Below, piece by piece: positions 1 to 13,721 of a stretch of DNA of 22,284 nucleotides. How positions within the stretch are numbered: the stretch's first letter is position 1; every line of letters begins with the position of its first letter. The DNA is from Didymodactylos carnosus. Its lineage: Eukaryota; Rotifera; Eurotatoria; Philodinida; Philodinidae. The notes beneath the pieces are model-generated. The model did no database searches. It worked only from the letters and a program-made list of their open reading frames with translations, and was not told where the DNA came from. The stretch lies in the NCBI GenBank assembly GCA_905250885.1, contig CAJNOQ010002878.1, positions 1-22,284 of the forward strand, written 5' to 3'. Position numbers and translations under genes: made by a program.

Positions 1-582
1 ACAGAAATAGAAAGAGATTAATTTAGGGCTTTTCTTGTAAATTCTATAACTCTGCAAAGAAAGGTCGTGTAGAGCTGGGAGATGCCTCATTTTAATCAGA
101 AATGTGCAGGCTACAATCATCTCTTACTAAGAAAAGGTTTTGATTATTTTTTAGAGTTTCTGAAAAACTGGTTTTCCAGAAAACCGGGTCTTCAAGAGTA
201 ATGGGCCCGAATCCTTTTAGGCTTTTTATTAGCTCTATATACTCTATCGATTGAGGTATAACTCATTAGAAACGGAGGGAATCATCTCGGGCGGTTCCCT
301 CGTAAGTGGTTCCTATCCTGAAAAAATCTCGAAAATTTTTCGGAGCGCTTAGGAGAAAATCGAGGTCAAACTTAAGGAATTTTTCAAGTAAATTGAGTAC
401 CGCTCGAGTGTAAAGTTAGATCGAGACCGAATTCCTTCATCATTAGAATCAACTCGTCAAGAGCTACAATTTGATGTATAATTATGCAATGTTTCGTTCA
501 TTTTCACCGACTTCGGTTTGACCCTCCCCACAAACTTGAGTTGTCTAGAAAACCACTTTCCACACGTTTTTTCAAAAAAGCG

Positions 583-830
583 TAAGCCTTTAGAATATTT
601 TTGATGCTCTATACGATGGACAAGGTGAAATTTTCGCGGCAAGATACTCGGTATAAACTGGGTGGACCGCAACCTGTGCCTGTATCAGAGGCCGAAACAA
701 CTCGGGTCAGACAATAAAATTCATTTTTGGACCTTTAGCCTTTAGATTATTTTTGATGCTCTACACGATGGGCAAGGTGGAATTTTTGCGGCGAATAGTG
801 AATGTAATAGTGGGTGAACCTGCGCGGAAG
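583..830. repeat. Diverged tandem repeat, two copies about 152 bp apart
   Basis: A block starting CCTTTAGA at 587 recurs at 739. Both copies run through ATTTTTGATGCTCTA, ACGATGG and CAAGGTG, then an AATTTT(C/T)GCGGC segment, ending in a TGGGTG(G/A)AC word. A weaker third copy lies at about 1608-1700, with TACTCTACATGACATGAG, GAAATTTTTGCG and TATAAACTGGGCGAAC. The copies differ at many bases, so the duplication is old. I cannot assign a transposon family. Confidence 0.6.
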
Positions 831-1302
831 GACTCCAGATGATTCGTTTCTCAATTTCACAAACTTCCGATCGCATCTAAAAGTTTGTTACTTCTCAACC
901 CATCTTGTTGTTAATTAAACTAATAGAACAAATTGCTTAAAATAGTTATAGAGAAAAACAGTTTATGGAATGCGATATCTGAAAATTTGATTGGTCTGCT
1001 TTTGTCCAATGAGAATCCGTATAGTATATGCCATAAAATGATCGCTTACGATAATTTAGCGAAAACTTATATTATAGCCGTGTTCGTCGAACATAATCAA
1101 TTTTGTATTAGTTTAGTTAAAGATAAGATGGGTTGCGAATTAATAACTATTGCCTCGACTGAAATTTAAGAAGAGATTCGAAAGCATGCGAAAACATGAG
1201 TTCATAATCGATATTTTTGACTTTTGTGATCGAGAAAAGATGATGAAAACGAGTCGGGCCAAAAGTATATTTCATGGTATTTTGTAGGGCTTGACGAGCA
1301 CT

Positions 1303-1340
1303 ACACTGTCTCGGAAAAGTATGCTTTTCCGGGACAGTGT
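1303..1340. other. Strong 17-bp hairpin with 4-nt loop
   Basis: The left arm at 1303-1319 and the right arm at 1324-1340 are complementary at 16 of 17 positions, and the odd one is a T-G wobble. The loop is TATG (1320-1323). No gene flanks it closely. It could be a relic of a small foldback element or a structured RNA, but nothing in the sequence decides which. Confidence 0.75.
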
Positions 1341-2403
1341 ACAAATAAGAGAAAAACAAAATTTGACCGATAACTTTTTGTGCTGTGAGACCTGAAATTT
1401 GCCTATTTTTAAAAAAGGATCTTCAAAGATGGGCTTTGTACTCAAAGAGAAAGATAGGTATTGAGTTAATTCTTTTTCCATTACATTAGACAGCTCCTCA
1501 GGTTCATTTTCATCTATAATAAAAGAAGTTTTTGTTTTGTTTTCCGTTCAGAAACTGAATGCCGATTTCTCATTTTCAGCCGTTTTCGGACTTTTTTAGC
1601 GAACAAATATAGGAGTCTATGTAACTTTTTATACTCTACATGACATGAGTCTTGAAATTTTTGCGACTCTTATGCCTGTATAAACTGGGCGAACCCGAAC
1701 GGAACTACCCTCTAGTAATTCAATTAGTTTAGAAGTTTCAGTTGCACGTCAACGTGATTCCGATTGGAATTTTGAAAAAATGAACAGTCTTAATTCAGGA
1801 TTTTACGGTTTCTGATGGCTTGTACAAAATATCAGATTATGTCAATTAGTGGGAAAAGACATTTGAAGCTAGTTTTCTCAAGTATTGTTTTAATATATAC
1901 TCTAGTTTGACTGTTCCACACGTTATGAACGTAAAAGAAAGTAAGGTAAATTAGAAGAAAATGTCTTAAATATGCTCTCAGATAAGACTCAGCATCATCG
2001 ATATGTTACACGATTGTTTTGACGTACTCATCGAGCGTCTTATACTAATCTTGTAACATTCAGAAAATTCGATATCACGCCCACTTCGTGACAGATGATG
2101 AGTCCAGATAACTCTCATGTTTTAGAAGGCGGTCTATCGACCCATGTAATCAGATAGATATGTTGTCATTTCAGTTTTGTCCGAATTGGTTTTTCAATTA
2201 TCGTGTCAAAACACTATCTCAGGAGAAAGTTTCAAATTTTTCTCACAGATCGATTTACTCTGTTGTCTACTACGAGCTATCGAAAACCGTGAATTTCTAC
2301 CTTTCCGCGTTCAAAAGTTATTCTAAATCATATTGAAGACCACTATATTTTAAACAGATAATAATTTTTATATTATTGTTCACTACATTTTGTCACAAAA
2401 AAA

Positions 2404-3295
2404 ATGCTAGCACAAGCTTCCACATCGTCATCATCCAATTCAACATTTGCAACTCGGTATGACATTGAATATACTTGTTAAAGAAACAAAATGAAAACAT
2501 AATTTTTTTTCGATATTCTTTCTTAGTCTCAGACGTGAATGTGTCGATTTACAACAAAATCCAGTTCCATATACTTTGTATGTATTTACTTTTATAAATT
2601 TATCTTTTTATATGAACATTTTTCTCGTCTAGTGCTGGTCCAACAAATGATAATCTCAAAACGTGGCTTGTTATCTTTGAAGGATCACCTGGCTCATTAT
2701 ACGAAAATGGAACATTTTTTGCTACATTATTGTTCGATGATGATTATCCTTTCACACCACCAACAGTAAGCACATTCAAAAAGTGAAATTTAGTTTAACG
2801 ATCAAGATATGCTTATCCTCTATAGGAGTCTTTTTAGGCAAACTGTTATCAAAAATAATAAATTTTTTCAGAAAAAAAGAAATAGTTGAATTTCTAAAAT
2901 AGAACTTTCATTTATTGATAATTGTTTACTCTCTAATCTTTTTCAAGATATATGTGATGTGTCTTGTTTTTGTTTACTATAGCTAGAATTTCGAACACGC
3001 ATTTATCATTGTAATATTTATCATTTCACTGGTCAAATGAAACACGATATGTTTGATAAAGGATGGATACCAACATATACTGTACGAGATATTTTAAGAA
3101 AAGCATCGGAATTACTCGTACAGTGTGAACCAGGTAATCAAAAAAATAAAATATTAAATAATTTAATAATTATCAAATAAATATTTTATCTGTTTAGATA
3201 ATTGTGCAATGAAAGAATTAGAAATTCAGTATAAAACACAACGAGAAGAATATAATAAAATGGCACGTTTATGGACAGATAAATTTGCTAGATAA
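2404..3295 (+). CDS. E2 ubiquitin-conjugating-fold protein lacking the catalytic cysteine
   Basis: The five exons are 2404-2456, 2527-2577, 2633-2765, 2983-3133 and 3198-3295. All introns are GT..AG, and the frame closes to a 161-residue protein ending at TAA 3293-3295. After a Ser-rich N-terminus (residues 1-17) comes a full UBC fold: helix 1 RLRRECVDLQ (18-27), the strand region with W46 and F50EG, the YPFTPP turn (73-78), an HPN-like HCN (88-90), W107-x-P109, and C-terminal helices to residue 161. Alignment to UBE2D-type E2s places G96-Q-M-K-H-D101 over the usual G-x-I-C-L-D, so the thioester cysteine is Lys99, and the HPN proline is Cys89. The Asn, the Asp and the Trp are kept. This points to a pseudo-E2, acting as a non-catalytic partner as UEV proteins do, but it is not a UEV by sequence. 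The start is the first ATG and gives a typical E2 length. Alternative readings are recent inactivation or a shifted active site. Confidence 0.88.
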
Positions 3296-4941
3296 AAAAT
3301 TTTTTTTGTATATATTTTTGTTATTGTTATCAATGTTTGAATATACCGATATTTTTTTATTGTACATATATACGCATAGATTCTACTTGTTTTCAATGTT
3401 TCAAGTGTTCCATAGAGACAAATTTTTTCAAGTGATTGTCAAATTTTTTGTATGAAAAGTTTTTTTCAGAAGGATATTGAAGAAACAACAAAAAATATCC
3501 TGTTAGTCAAAGAATATCAGAAACGGTTTATTTTTATTTTAGATTTGTTTTCGAATCTTATCTGATTACAGTAGAAAATTTTAATATGTTAGCGTAAGAG
3601 TAATTTATTTTACAGAGAATATCAAAAATTAATGGTTATCCTAATTGGTCATTAGCATTAGACTGTGGTCATTTGACCAAAGACCAATAATTTTTTCCAA
3701 ATTCAACATTATTACTTCAATGATTACGTAAATTGGCAGTGATTTGTTGACTATCTAAACGATTTTACGTTTAGAATCACAAGTTCGTTTTTACGCTTTT
3801 TATTGAACATTTGTAGTGTTTTGTTTTGAAGATTATGAATGTTTAGCATCTTCTGGAGAAAAACTGATAGTAATTAAAAAACAAACTACCACAGAAAAAA
3901 TATATCTAATTTGGACAATTTATTAACATGCAAACAATGTTCACAACAAGTTACTGCGTAAATTGCTTCAGAACAGAGATAGTAGCCTTAAGTAGCAAAT
4001 TTTATATTTTTTTCACCTCCAACGAAGGCAGCGAAGCTTTAACATACTTATCACCAATTCTATTTCTACTTTTCAAAAAGCCATCGATTTTTAGATCTCT
4101 TCTATATCTCTATTTCAGAAACACTTATTGGTATGGTGATAGTCATGGATATACAAGATGGTTTAAATCTTAAATCATTTTATAATTGAAACTGCAAAAT
4201 AGTTTATGTGCTAGACAGACATTGCTTTATTTAAATTTGAAAAAAATTTAGCTAATTGAACCAGTCAATATTTAATTTCTCATATGGTCAATGAGAATAC
4301 ATAAAGATTGTTTTCTTTGTTTTACATGAAGGTAGTATGTATATTCAATGATATTCATTATCATCATATTCATTTCCTGTACGATGGTCAACAGATGATA
4401 TAAGTAAATAAGACTAATTTCGGTATATCAAGTTTGGAAAATGATGATTTGGTGTTTTTTTAAAATTATGTATTCTATTTTAATCTACGATGTATTGCTT
4501 TATATTTGGATACAGCTGAAAATGAACAAAAAATATTTTGTCATATCGATATCATTATTCAATGGTCAAAGATCATTTAGAAATAAACTGAGAAAAATAT
4601 GGCGAATGTATGTTAAAAAACTGAGTATTAGTTAGAAGCAAATAAAAATTTTTTTGTAGCCGATTTACTAAGCATGTGTTACTATTGATACCCAGTATAT
4701 TTTTGTGCTAACAATATGTATTTGATACTAGTTTAATAAACAAATAACAAAAACAAATGAATGTTTATCACGCGAGTTTAGATGCGAAATATGGATTACA
4801 ACAGAAAACAAATTTTCTTCACTGTGAACAATGAATGTATTTACGTCTACACATTCAGATGTCGATTTATCATTAAAAACAGTTAGCAGAAATAAAAATA
4901 ACAATAAAATTATCCTATTATTAACATAAGAAAACAGCAAA
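3296..4941. other. Intergenic region with exon-like fragments
   Basis: This is 1.6 kb between the E2-like gene and the 3' end of RtcB, very AT-rich. No complete gene can be assembled. Several short coding-looking segments on the plus strand are described separately. The first part (3296-3600) is probably the 3' UTR and terminator region of the E2-like gene. Confidence 0.5.
3615..4640 (+). pseudogene. Possible decayed multi-exon gene, family unknown
   Basis: Three fragments read like protein but cannot be joined without frame breaks. At about 3615-3690 the reading is NGYPNWSLALDCGHLTKDQ, then stop. At about 3830-3957, after a frame change in an A run, it includes LLTCKQCSQQVTA, followed by a GTAAATTG donor at 3958. 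An acceptor TTTCAG at 4113-4118 then leads to NTYWYGDSHGYTRW, which stops at 4173. At about 4490-4560 it reads LYLDTAENEQKIFCHIDI, followed by stops. The CxxC and SHGY pieces faintly recall zinc-binding CULT-type domains, but this is too weak to name. It may equally be chance in AT-rich DNA. Confidence 0.25.
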
Positions 4942-8445
<3,504 letters not shown>

Positions 8446-9397
8446 GGTTTGTTGACCAGTTACAAAAAATCTAAAAATAATTAACGCGATGATGATAGTA
8501 GAAAAGAAGAGGATAAATAATCCAGAACACTTTGTTCTTTAACTAAAATACTTCTTCTGAACTGAATGATGAGACACAAAGCGCCTAAAAATTACAAATA
8601 CATTATCAAGCTCGTATACTTAAAAAAAATGAAATGTTTGTGTTTCAGTCTAAGTCAATTCAACTTTAATGTTTAATGTTTACTACATCAACGATTATAA
8701 CAGCACCAAATGGACGTTCAATCCATATTTTAACCATCCACTATACTATTGGAGTCTCATCAGAGCAATGAAGTTTAGGCAAGCCTGTTTTATTTCGTTT
8801 TTAGCGACAGAGAGTATAGCTATATATAGATATGATATTTTTGGTGGACTTTCGTGGTTTACAATCGCCTGATTTAATCTATACATATCTCGATATAATC
8901 AGGGTCATATATACCATATCCAAACTTCCCAATGAAGATTCAAAAGTTTCGAAACGACGAACAATAGAGAAAACGCGTCTCTTCAGATACGAAAACGTTT
9001 TCTTACGCCTTTTTGAATAATATGAACTGTCTAAATCAGAGTCATCAATTGCTGCATATTATCGAATGAAAATATAATTTCAACTATGACAGTCGGATAA
9101 GGTGGACAGTCAGAGTAAGAGTGAACTCAATAACTAGTTTCAGTTGATTGTGAACTATATGAATTTTCTGCCAGGAGGTTTCTTAGGTAGATTTGTCATT
9201 TGCTTTCTGTTACAAGACTAGGTCTGACAAAATATTTATCCTCCAATTTTTTCTGTCCAGGACGAGCGTCATCGAATTATGAAAAAAGAACTTTGATTGC
9301 TCATAATTAGTTAAAAACATTTTCATCGTTTGTATTGTACACTATCATTGATTCAAGTTCGACGGACAATCTTGATTCACAAATTTAGTAGTTGGTT
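8446..9397. other. Intergenic region, nothing recognised
   Basis: This is the upstream flank of RtcB, so its promoter and 5' UTR should lie near 8446-8700. Open frames at 8669-8872 and 8832-9020 are short, resemble no family, and have composition like their surroundings. I see no repeat, tRNA or element end. Confidence 0.5.
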
Positions 9398-10045
9398 TTA
9401 CACTGTCAATATTTTGTAATCATTTATTTTGAAGAAACCAATCACGCAATAATCTTCTCTAGAAAGAGTTTCTCTCAGTAATAGGAGGGAAAGGCTTGGG
9501 GTAGTGGTAAATTCTATGGTAGAGATTTTATTGAAGAAGAGTTTACGTTGGGAGCGATATAGTACATACTCCAGCAGGTAGTGTTGAACAGTTTCTTGTT
9601 TCACACATTTGCATTTGTTCGAGTTTGCCAACGACTTTTTGTGTAGATCGTATCTCAAAGAAGAGAAACCAACACGGAATCTGCTGTACAATACGTCGAT
9701 GTCCCTTGCTATATCATATACACGGACGAAAGAAGAGTTACATCCATAGTAGGCAAAAAGATCAGTTTTAAACGATTTTGGAGGTTTTTTTCGTATATTT
9801 TGGGGTAGTACTGATAACTGCTGGATTGTATAAGGAAAGAAAGATCTGTCCGCCGATGCCGAGTCCACAGTGATTCTTTTTAAAGTAGCTCTCCTTCTCA
9901 AGATATACGGTATTGGCTCTTTATATTTAAACCTTAAGCAAGCATAAATACCCTTTTTTGAACTGGAGAAAAAAGATGATGTTGAGGTCGCATCAAAGCA
10001 CACGTTATTGAAGAACAATTCCATTGACAAGCGTTGGCGATAATA
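9398..10045 (-). pseudogene. C-terminal fragment of a non-LTR retrotransposon ORF
   Basis: A 210-codon frame from a TTG at 10030 (open back to a TGA at 10046-10048) ends at 9398. Residues 115-165 resemble the region after the RNase H or endonuclease part of retrotransposon polyproteins: YSRFRVGFSSLRYDLHKK, then a knuckle C140-x-C142-x7-H150, with ETVQHYLLE. The fourth knuckle position is Tyr155 where Cys is usual. No RT, RNase H or endonuclease domain is joined to it, and no poly(A) tail is visible past 9398. It lies downstream, in the same orientation, of the RT remnant at 12824-13292, so the two could be ends of one element split by later insertions. They could also be independent fragments. 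Confidence 0.55.
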
Positions 10046-10390
10046 TCAATGATAATGTTTTCTATCATAGAATGGCAAGTTCCTAGATAGTTTAGAGCAG
10101 CAAACATAAAAATTCTTCAAAAATGCAATCTTTGTGCTTATACCATAGAAAATACGTGCTAAAAAATAAAAATATGTTAAAATATAAATAAAAATATGTT
10201 CTGTGATGCACACTTATTTTCATTCTTTTGTCCTCCTACTAATGGGGAAATTTTATCGACTTTTCACGCGTGAGGGACCGTGAAATGTCAGCTTGGACTT
10301 TCACGAAATTTTGTAGGTAAAGACAGCAAGTTTCACGACAGTTTGGTCGTGTTGTTGCAACATCACACGCGTGGCTACGCGTGAAAAATC

Positions 10391-10500
10391 TTCACACGTG
10401 TACACAAGTGAACAATCTTCACGCGTGTACACAAGTGAACAATCTTCACGCGTGTACACAAGTGAACAATCTTCACGCGTGATCACGTGTGAAAAAATCT
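10391..10500. repeat. 27-bp tandem repeat, three full copies and a diverged fourth
   Basis: Units start at 10391, 10418, 10445 and 10472. The consensus is TTCACGCGTGTACACAAGTG followed by AACAATC. The first unit has CACACGTG, and the fourth changes after the first ten bases to ATCACGTGTGAAAAAATC. A related flanking unit precedes the array at 10364-10390. The period of 27 is a multiple of three, so both strands stay open and read as a nine-residue peptide repeat. Each unit holds CACGCGTG, and CACAAGTGAA lies near its inverted counterpart, so it can form small cruciforms. Confidence 0.92.
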
Positions 10501-10645
10501 TGACCATGCCGACCATCTATAGTCAACTGACTATACATCGTCACCATGGTCAAGGTATAATGCAGACTTCATCAATGCAACTTCATCTATAACTTTTTCC
10601 ACCTGTGTCCACTAGTTGCTAAAATATCACATTTTATATATATCA

Positions 10646-10717
10646 CCGCGAAGTAAGAGTCGAACCAAGGTACTTTGGATTAGAAATCTACGATACTACT
10701 ATTGAGCTACCAGGCAT
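10646..10717 (-). pseudogene. Degenerate tRNA-Arg(UCU)-like sequence
   Basis: Read on the minus strand, the sequence has an A-box-like TAGCTCAATAGTAG, a seven-base anticodon loop TTTCTAA (anticodon TCT), and a near-perfect B box GGTTCGACTCT at the right spacing. The stems do not fold well: the acceptor ends do not pair, and the anticodon stem is GTAGA against TCCAA, where TTGGA would pair fully. It is therefore a tRNA pseudogene or the head of a tRNA-derived SINE, not a functional tRNA. It sits in the motif-free gap of the CACGCGTG array. Confidence 0.45.
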
Positions 10718-11240
10718 ATTCCTACAGCAAATACCTTCGGTCTACAACAAAGGTTTTCATCTGTATGTATGTACAACTTTCGGAAGATATAGGAGAAATT
10801 TGTATTTACGCTTGCCACTCAATCTTCACGACATTTCGCACCTGTAAAAGGTTTCTCACGTGGGCGCGCGTGAAACGTAAGAATTTTGTCGCTTGGAGTT
10901 AAGCGTGAATATTATTCACGAAATGAGTTGCGTGAAAAACTGACGTGTGAATAAATGTGAAGATATTTTTCACAATGAAATTAGTGGGAAACATTTCCAC
11001 GCGTGTCCGCAAGTAATTTTTTTTACGGAAATTTTAACCAGAGAAATTCACGTGTGGCCACTACACACTTCACGACTTTCACCTGTGATCACGTGCAAAA
11101 AATATGACGCGAAACGTTTTCGTGACCAGTTCACAAGTGGAATATATTTTTCACGCGTGCTCACACACCATTTTACGATGTTCACGTGCGACCGTAATTC
11201 ATTTCACGATATTTACGCGTGTACGCACCGCGTTACGTAG

Positions 11241-12516
11241 ACAAGCCGAGTATCGTTTGAATAAAAGTCATTTTATGTTGATTTTTTCAAACTAACGATT
11301 ATGCATTTACGCCAAAAACATTAAGATTATTCCATTCATTCCGTATTTTAGTGGCGTAAGATGTAAAGGTGTCGTTTTCTTACGAGATCAGTTTTTTCCC
11401 GTTCTCGTCCGACGTAAAATTTTTCATTCTTTTTCGTTTTTACAGTATTCGTGGCCGTATATGTAAATCACACAGATCACGCGGTGTACTATTTTATAAC
11501 CGAAAGACGGTTATAGGTCATCTATCATTCTTCTTTAAATAATGTTGTTAATTAAAAACAAATATCTTTTGCAGTTTCGAAGTTTAAAACTATGAGAAGC
11601 CAGTTTTCGCTAAAATCTGAATGAACAGGAGTATAGTAGTGGTACATTATAACGGTAGAACCACATCAAACACAACCTTGTAATAAACTAACAGTTCATC
11701 GAAATCATTTTAGTTGATCCAGAATATGTTTCCATGTATTGTATAATTTGACTTTTCACTGTATTGCAAACACGGATATCGAAGCGTATTCATCGAAAAC
11801 CTGACAACTGAATGAGTGTTTTAGTTGTACTCAGAATCATGAACTACCTGTAATAAACTTTGACTCATCAAGACGAAAGAGTGCACCTAAATGACCGCGC
11901 TGGTTCTTGTTTCTGTTCTCGATTCCGTTAAAAGTTTTTTATGATCATGATTAATATTTTTTTATTTGAGTATTTTTTGTACCTACAACTGTAATATATG
12001 TCATATCTGCAGCACTCTCTCGCATACGTGGGCTTCTAATTTACATTTAGACCATTTGTAAAAATCATGTTTTTGATTATGACAAACTCCACGACTCTCA
12101 TAAATTCGACAAAGTAACAATAATTCGAAAAGAAAAAACGTAGTGTACTAAGAAAGCAAAAAAGGTGTACTTTAAGCGTAATTTAACACACAAACTCATT
12201 ACAGAAGAGTAAACGTCGCCAGTAAGTTCTGTGTTCAGTTTAAAGTTCACTCGAGTAACTGTAAGGAGAGAATGGTGTTACCGAATTATAATGCTGATTA
12301 AAAAGGAGTATTAACAACTGTGTTCTTTCAATTTATTTGAAAAGCACTTGATTTTAAGAGTAGTTCCACTCTTTTTCCACCTTCTGGGAAGCCGTACAAA
12401 GCGATGTTCTATTGAGTTCCAATTCATACCAGAGAGAGAACATCGAAAAAGAAAATCGATGTATTTTTGCCCTTCCCTGACATGTTCTTCTGTGAAGTTT
12501 CAAACAATTCAAAATT
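11241..12516. other. Non-coding stretch, nothing recognised
   Basis: No frame here has a recognisable domain. A short perfect hairpin (TATAACCG, 5-nt loop, CGGTTATA) lies at 11495-11515. A phrase like TGTAATAAACT, followed by a TCATC(G/A) word, occurs near 11689 and 11848. Otherwise it appears to be AT-rich intergenic DNA, possibly the eroded middle of the retroelement whose pieces flank it. Confidence 0.4.
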
Positions 12517-13292
12517 TTAAGTAGGGTTTTGGTCATTTTTTATATCTCGAGAAGGAGAAATTAGAAGCCAAAATAAAGAAATTTGCATTCTGAGAAATAG
12601 TCCCAGATCAGGGATCGGCACGGGCCCAAAAGCTTGTAAGAGCGGTTTGGCCAGGCCAGGCCGAGGACTTCTCGTTCTTTTCGAGAGTATATGGTTAAAT
12701 ACATCAATAAAACCATTATAGGTTTTCACTCGGTTCTTGCAGTTTGTTCTGAAAACGAACATTGCTACGAGATTCAGCATAGCGGATAACCTATATTGTC
12801 ATTCATTTCTGACAGTCCCATACCTAACAGCAGAGGAATGCTAAAGCTTCAGGAAAACGTCCATAGCTCCCGAACCACGGATTTCCAACATGTCGTTTCA
12901 AGATGTATTCAGAAAGTAATCGATGGCCTTGTATTTTGGGATGGGTAATAGATCGTTTTCCTTTTACTTCTATGAAGGCTCTTCTACCTCTTAACCAGGT
13001 TTCTATCAAACTAAAATAAGGTCTCAGAATACCTAACCTCCTTAATTTCCATAAACAATCGGTATACCATAGCTGATCGAAAGTAGACTTAAAATCAACA
13101 AAAACGGTCATAACTGGAGAGCTGTTGGACATATAGGGAGAAATCTGATCTACGTATCAAAGAATTCATGAATGAAGAATTCATGATCAATTCATGATCT
13201 CTAAGTCCAGATTGTGTACCAGACAGTATATCTCTACGTGCTAAAACAAAGATGAAAGATAGAAGATCGAAGAAACAAATGGAAAGATGCAT
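12517..13292 (-). pseudogene. Non-LTR retrotransposon reverse transcriptase remnant
   Basis: On the minus strand, 13095-13292 reads RRDILSGTQSGLRD, a frame-shifted fingers region. Then 12824-13132 reads motif A FVDFKSTFDQLW (with the catalytic Asp kept, and Thr for the usual Ala), then KLRRLGI, a WLRGRRAFIEVKGKRS segment, and loss of frame exactly where GGPQGS should follow. A further open stretch at 12517-12780 has no RT motif, and no YADD box is found. This is typical of non-LTR (Jockey/R1-like) RTs seen in rotifer genomes. The frameshifts and missing motifs show it is dead. Same orientation as the C-terminal fragment at 9398-10045. Confidence 0.75.
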
Positions 13293-13721
13293 TTTCTGGC
13301 GGATTTAGTCTTATTTGTAGAACGTCTGCCGACCACATTCCCTAACGTAGAACCTTGAAGTTGGTATCAAATGAAAGAGCGCGTTGAGTTCTATATATTT
13401 CGATGAAGAAAGGTTATGCTAGAGCTCTCGGTGTTGAGATAGATATTTCTGAAAAACTCAATTTTCTAGAAAACCTAGCGACCTTAAAATTTCTTACAGA
13501 ACCTTTTCGACCATATCATTGGATAGACCCTGCAATTCTCCACAAAATGCGATGTTGGACACGCGTCTACGTATTTTCTATAGCACTTTGACACTACATC
13601 GCAGAAATAACTATAACGTTTTTTCTAACAAGGCCAGAGACTTGCGGTTTTCACCATTCGGTTCAGCTTGCTGAGCTCTATAATATGAGGTAGGTTTCGT
13701 CACTAACGTCAAAGATCGTCA
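13293..13721. other. Spacer, nothing recognised
   Basis: About 430 bp between the RT remnant and the foldback. The one frame (13403-13591, +) resembles no family. No repeat ends or target-site duplications are evident. Confidence 0.4.

Larger units (their letters stand above)
1..2403. other. Gene-poor repeat-rich region
   Basis: No open frame here has recognisable domains. The longest, 933-1169 (+, 78 codons), opens only with TTG and matches nothing I know. The stretch has diverged repeats around 583-830 and 1608-1700, and a near-perfect hairpin at 1303-1340. I see no splice-consistent exon chain, tRNA or rRNA. It is probably old transposon-derived intergenic DNA. Confidence 0.5.
10260..11240. 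repeat. Degenerate array of CACGCGTG/CACGTG/GTGAA words
   Basis: Across about 980 bp, words of the type TTCACGCGTG, CACGTGTGAA, TTCACGA and ACAAGTGAA recur in both orientations. The 6-mer ACGCGT occurs nine times (10266, 10367, 10377, 10421, 10448, 10475, 10999, 11153, 11215), against four I found in the rest of the window. Part of it is an ordered 27-bp tandem; the remainder is diverged. A segment at about 10500-10820 is free of the motif and includes a tRNA-like sequence. The array is CpG-rich inside an AT-rich neighbourhood. The short open frames seen across it on both strands follow from the repeat, not from coding. Confidence 0.8.

Noticed and set aside
933-1169. 78-codon frame
   Set aside because: Starts at TTG, with no recognisable domain and no splice partners; within chance for this region.
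10391-10500. CRISPR-like array
   Set aside because: The repeats are directly adjacent with no unique spacers and no cas genes; the genome is eukaryotic.
10371-10592. Open frames on both strands encoding a nine-residue repeat
   Set aside because: They are a by-product of a 27-bp tandem repeat whose length is a multiple of three. There is no initiation context, and flanking degenerate copies break the frame.
10947-11295. 97- and 63-codon frames in the CACGCGTG array
   Set aside because: Two overlapping frames are open only because of the repeated CACG/GTG words, with no protein features.
11495-11515. 8-bp hairpin TATAACCG/CGGTTATA
   Set aside because: Too short and isolated to claim a terminator or element end in a eukaryotic genome.
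12596-12680. GGCCAGGCCAGGCCGAGG patch as a possible SINE or promoter
   Set aside because: Single occurrence with no A/B box, tail or flanking duplication visible.
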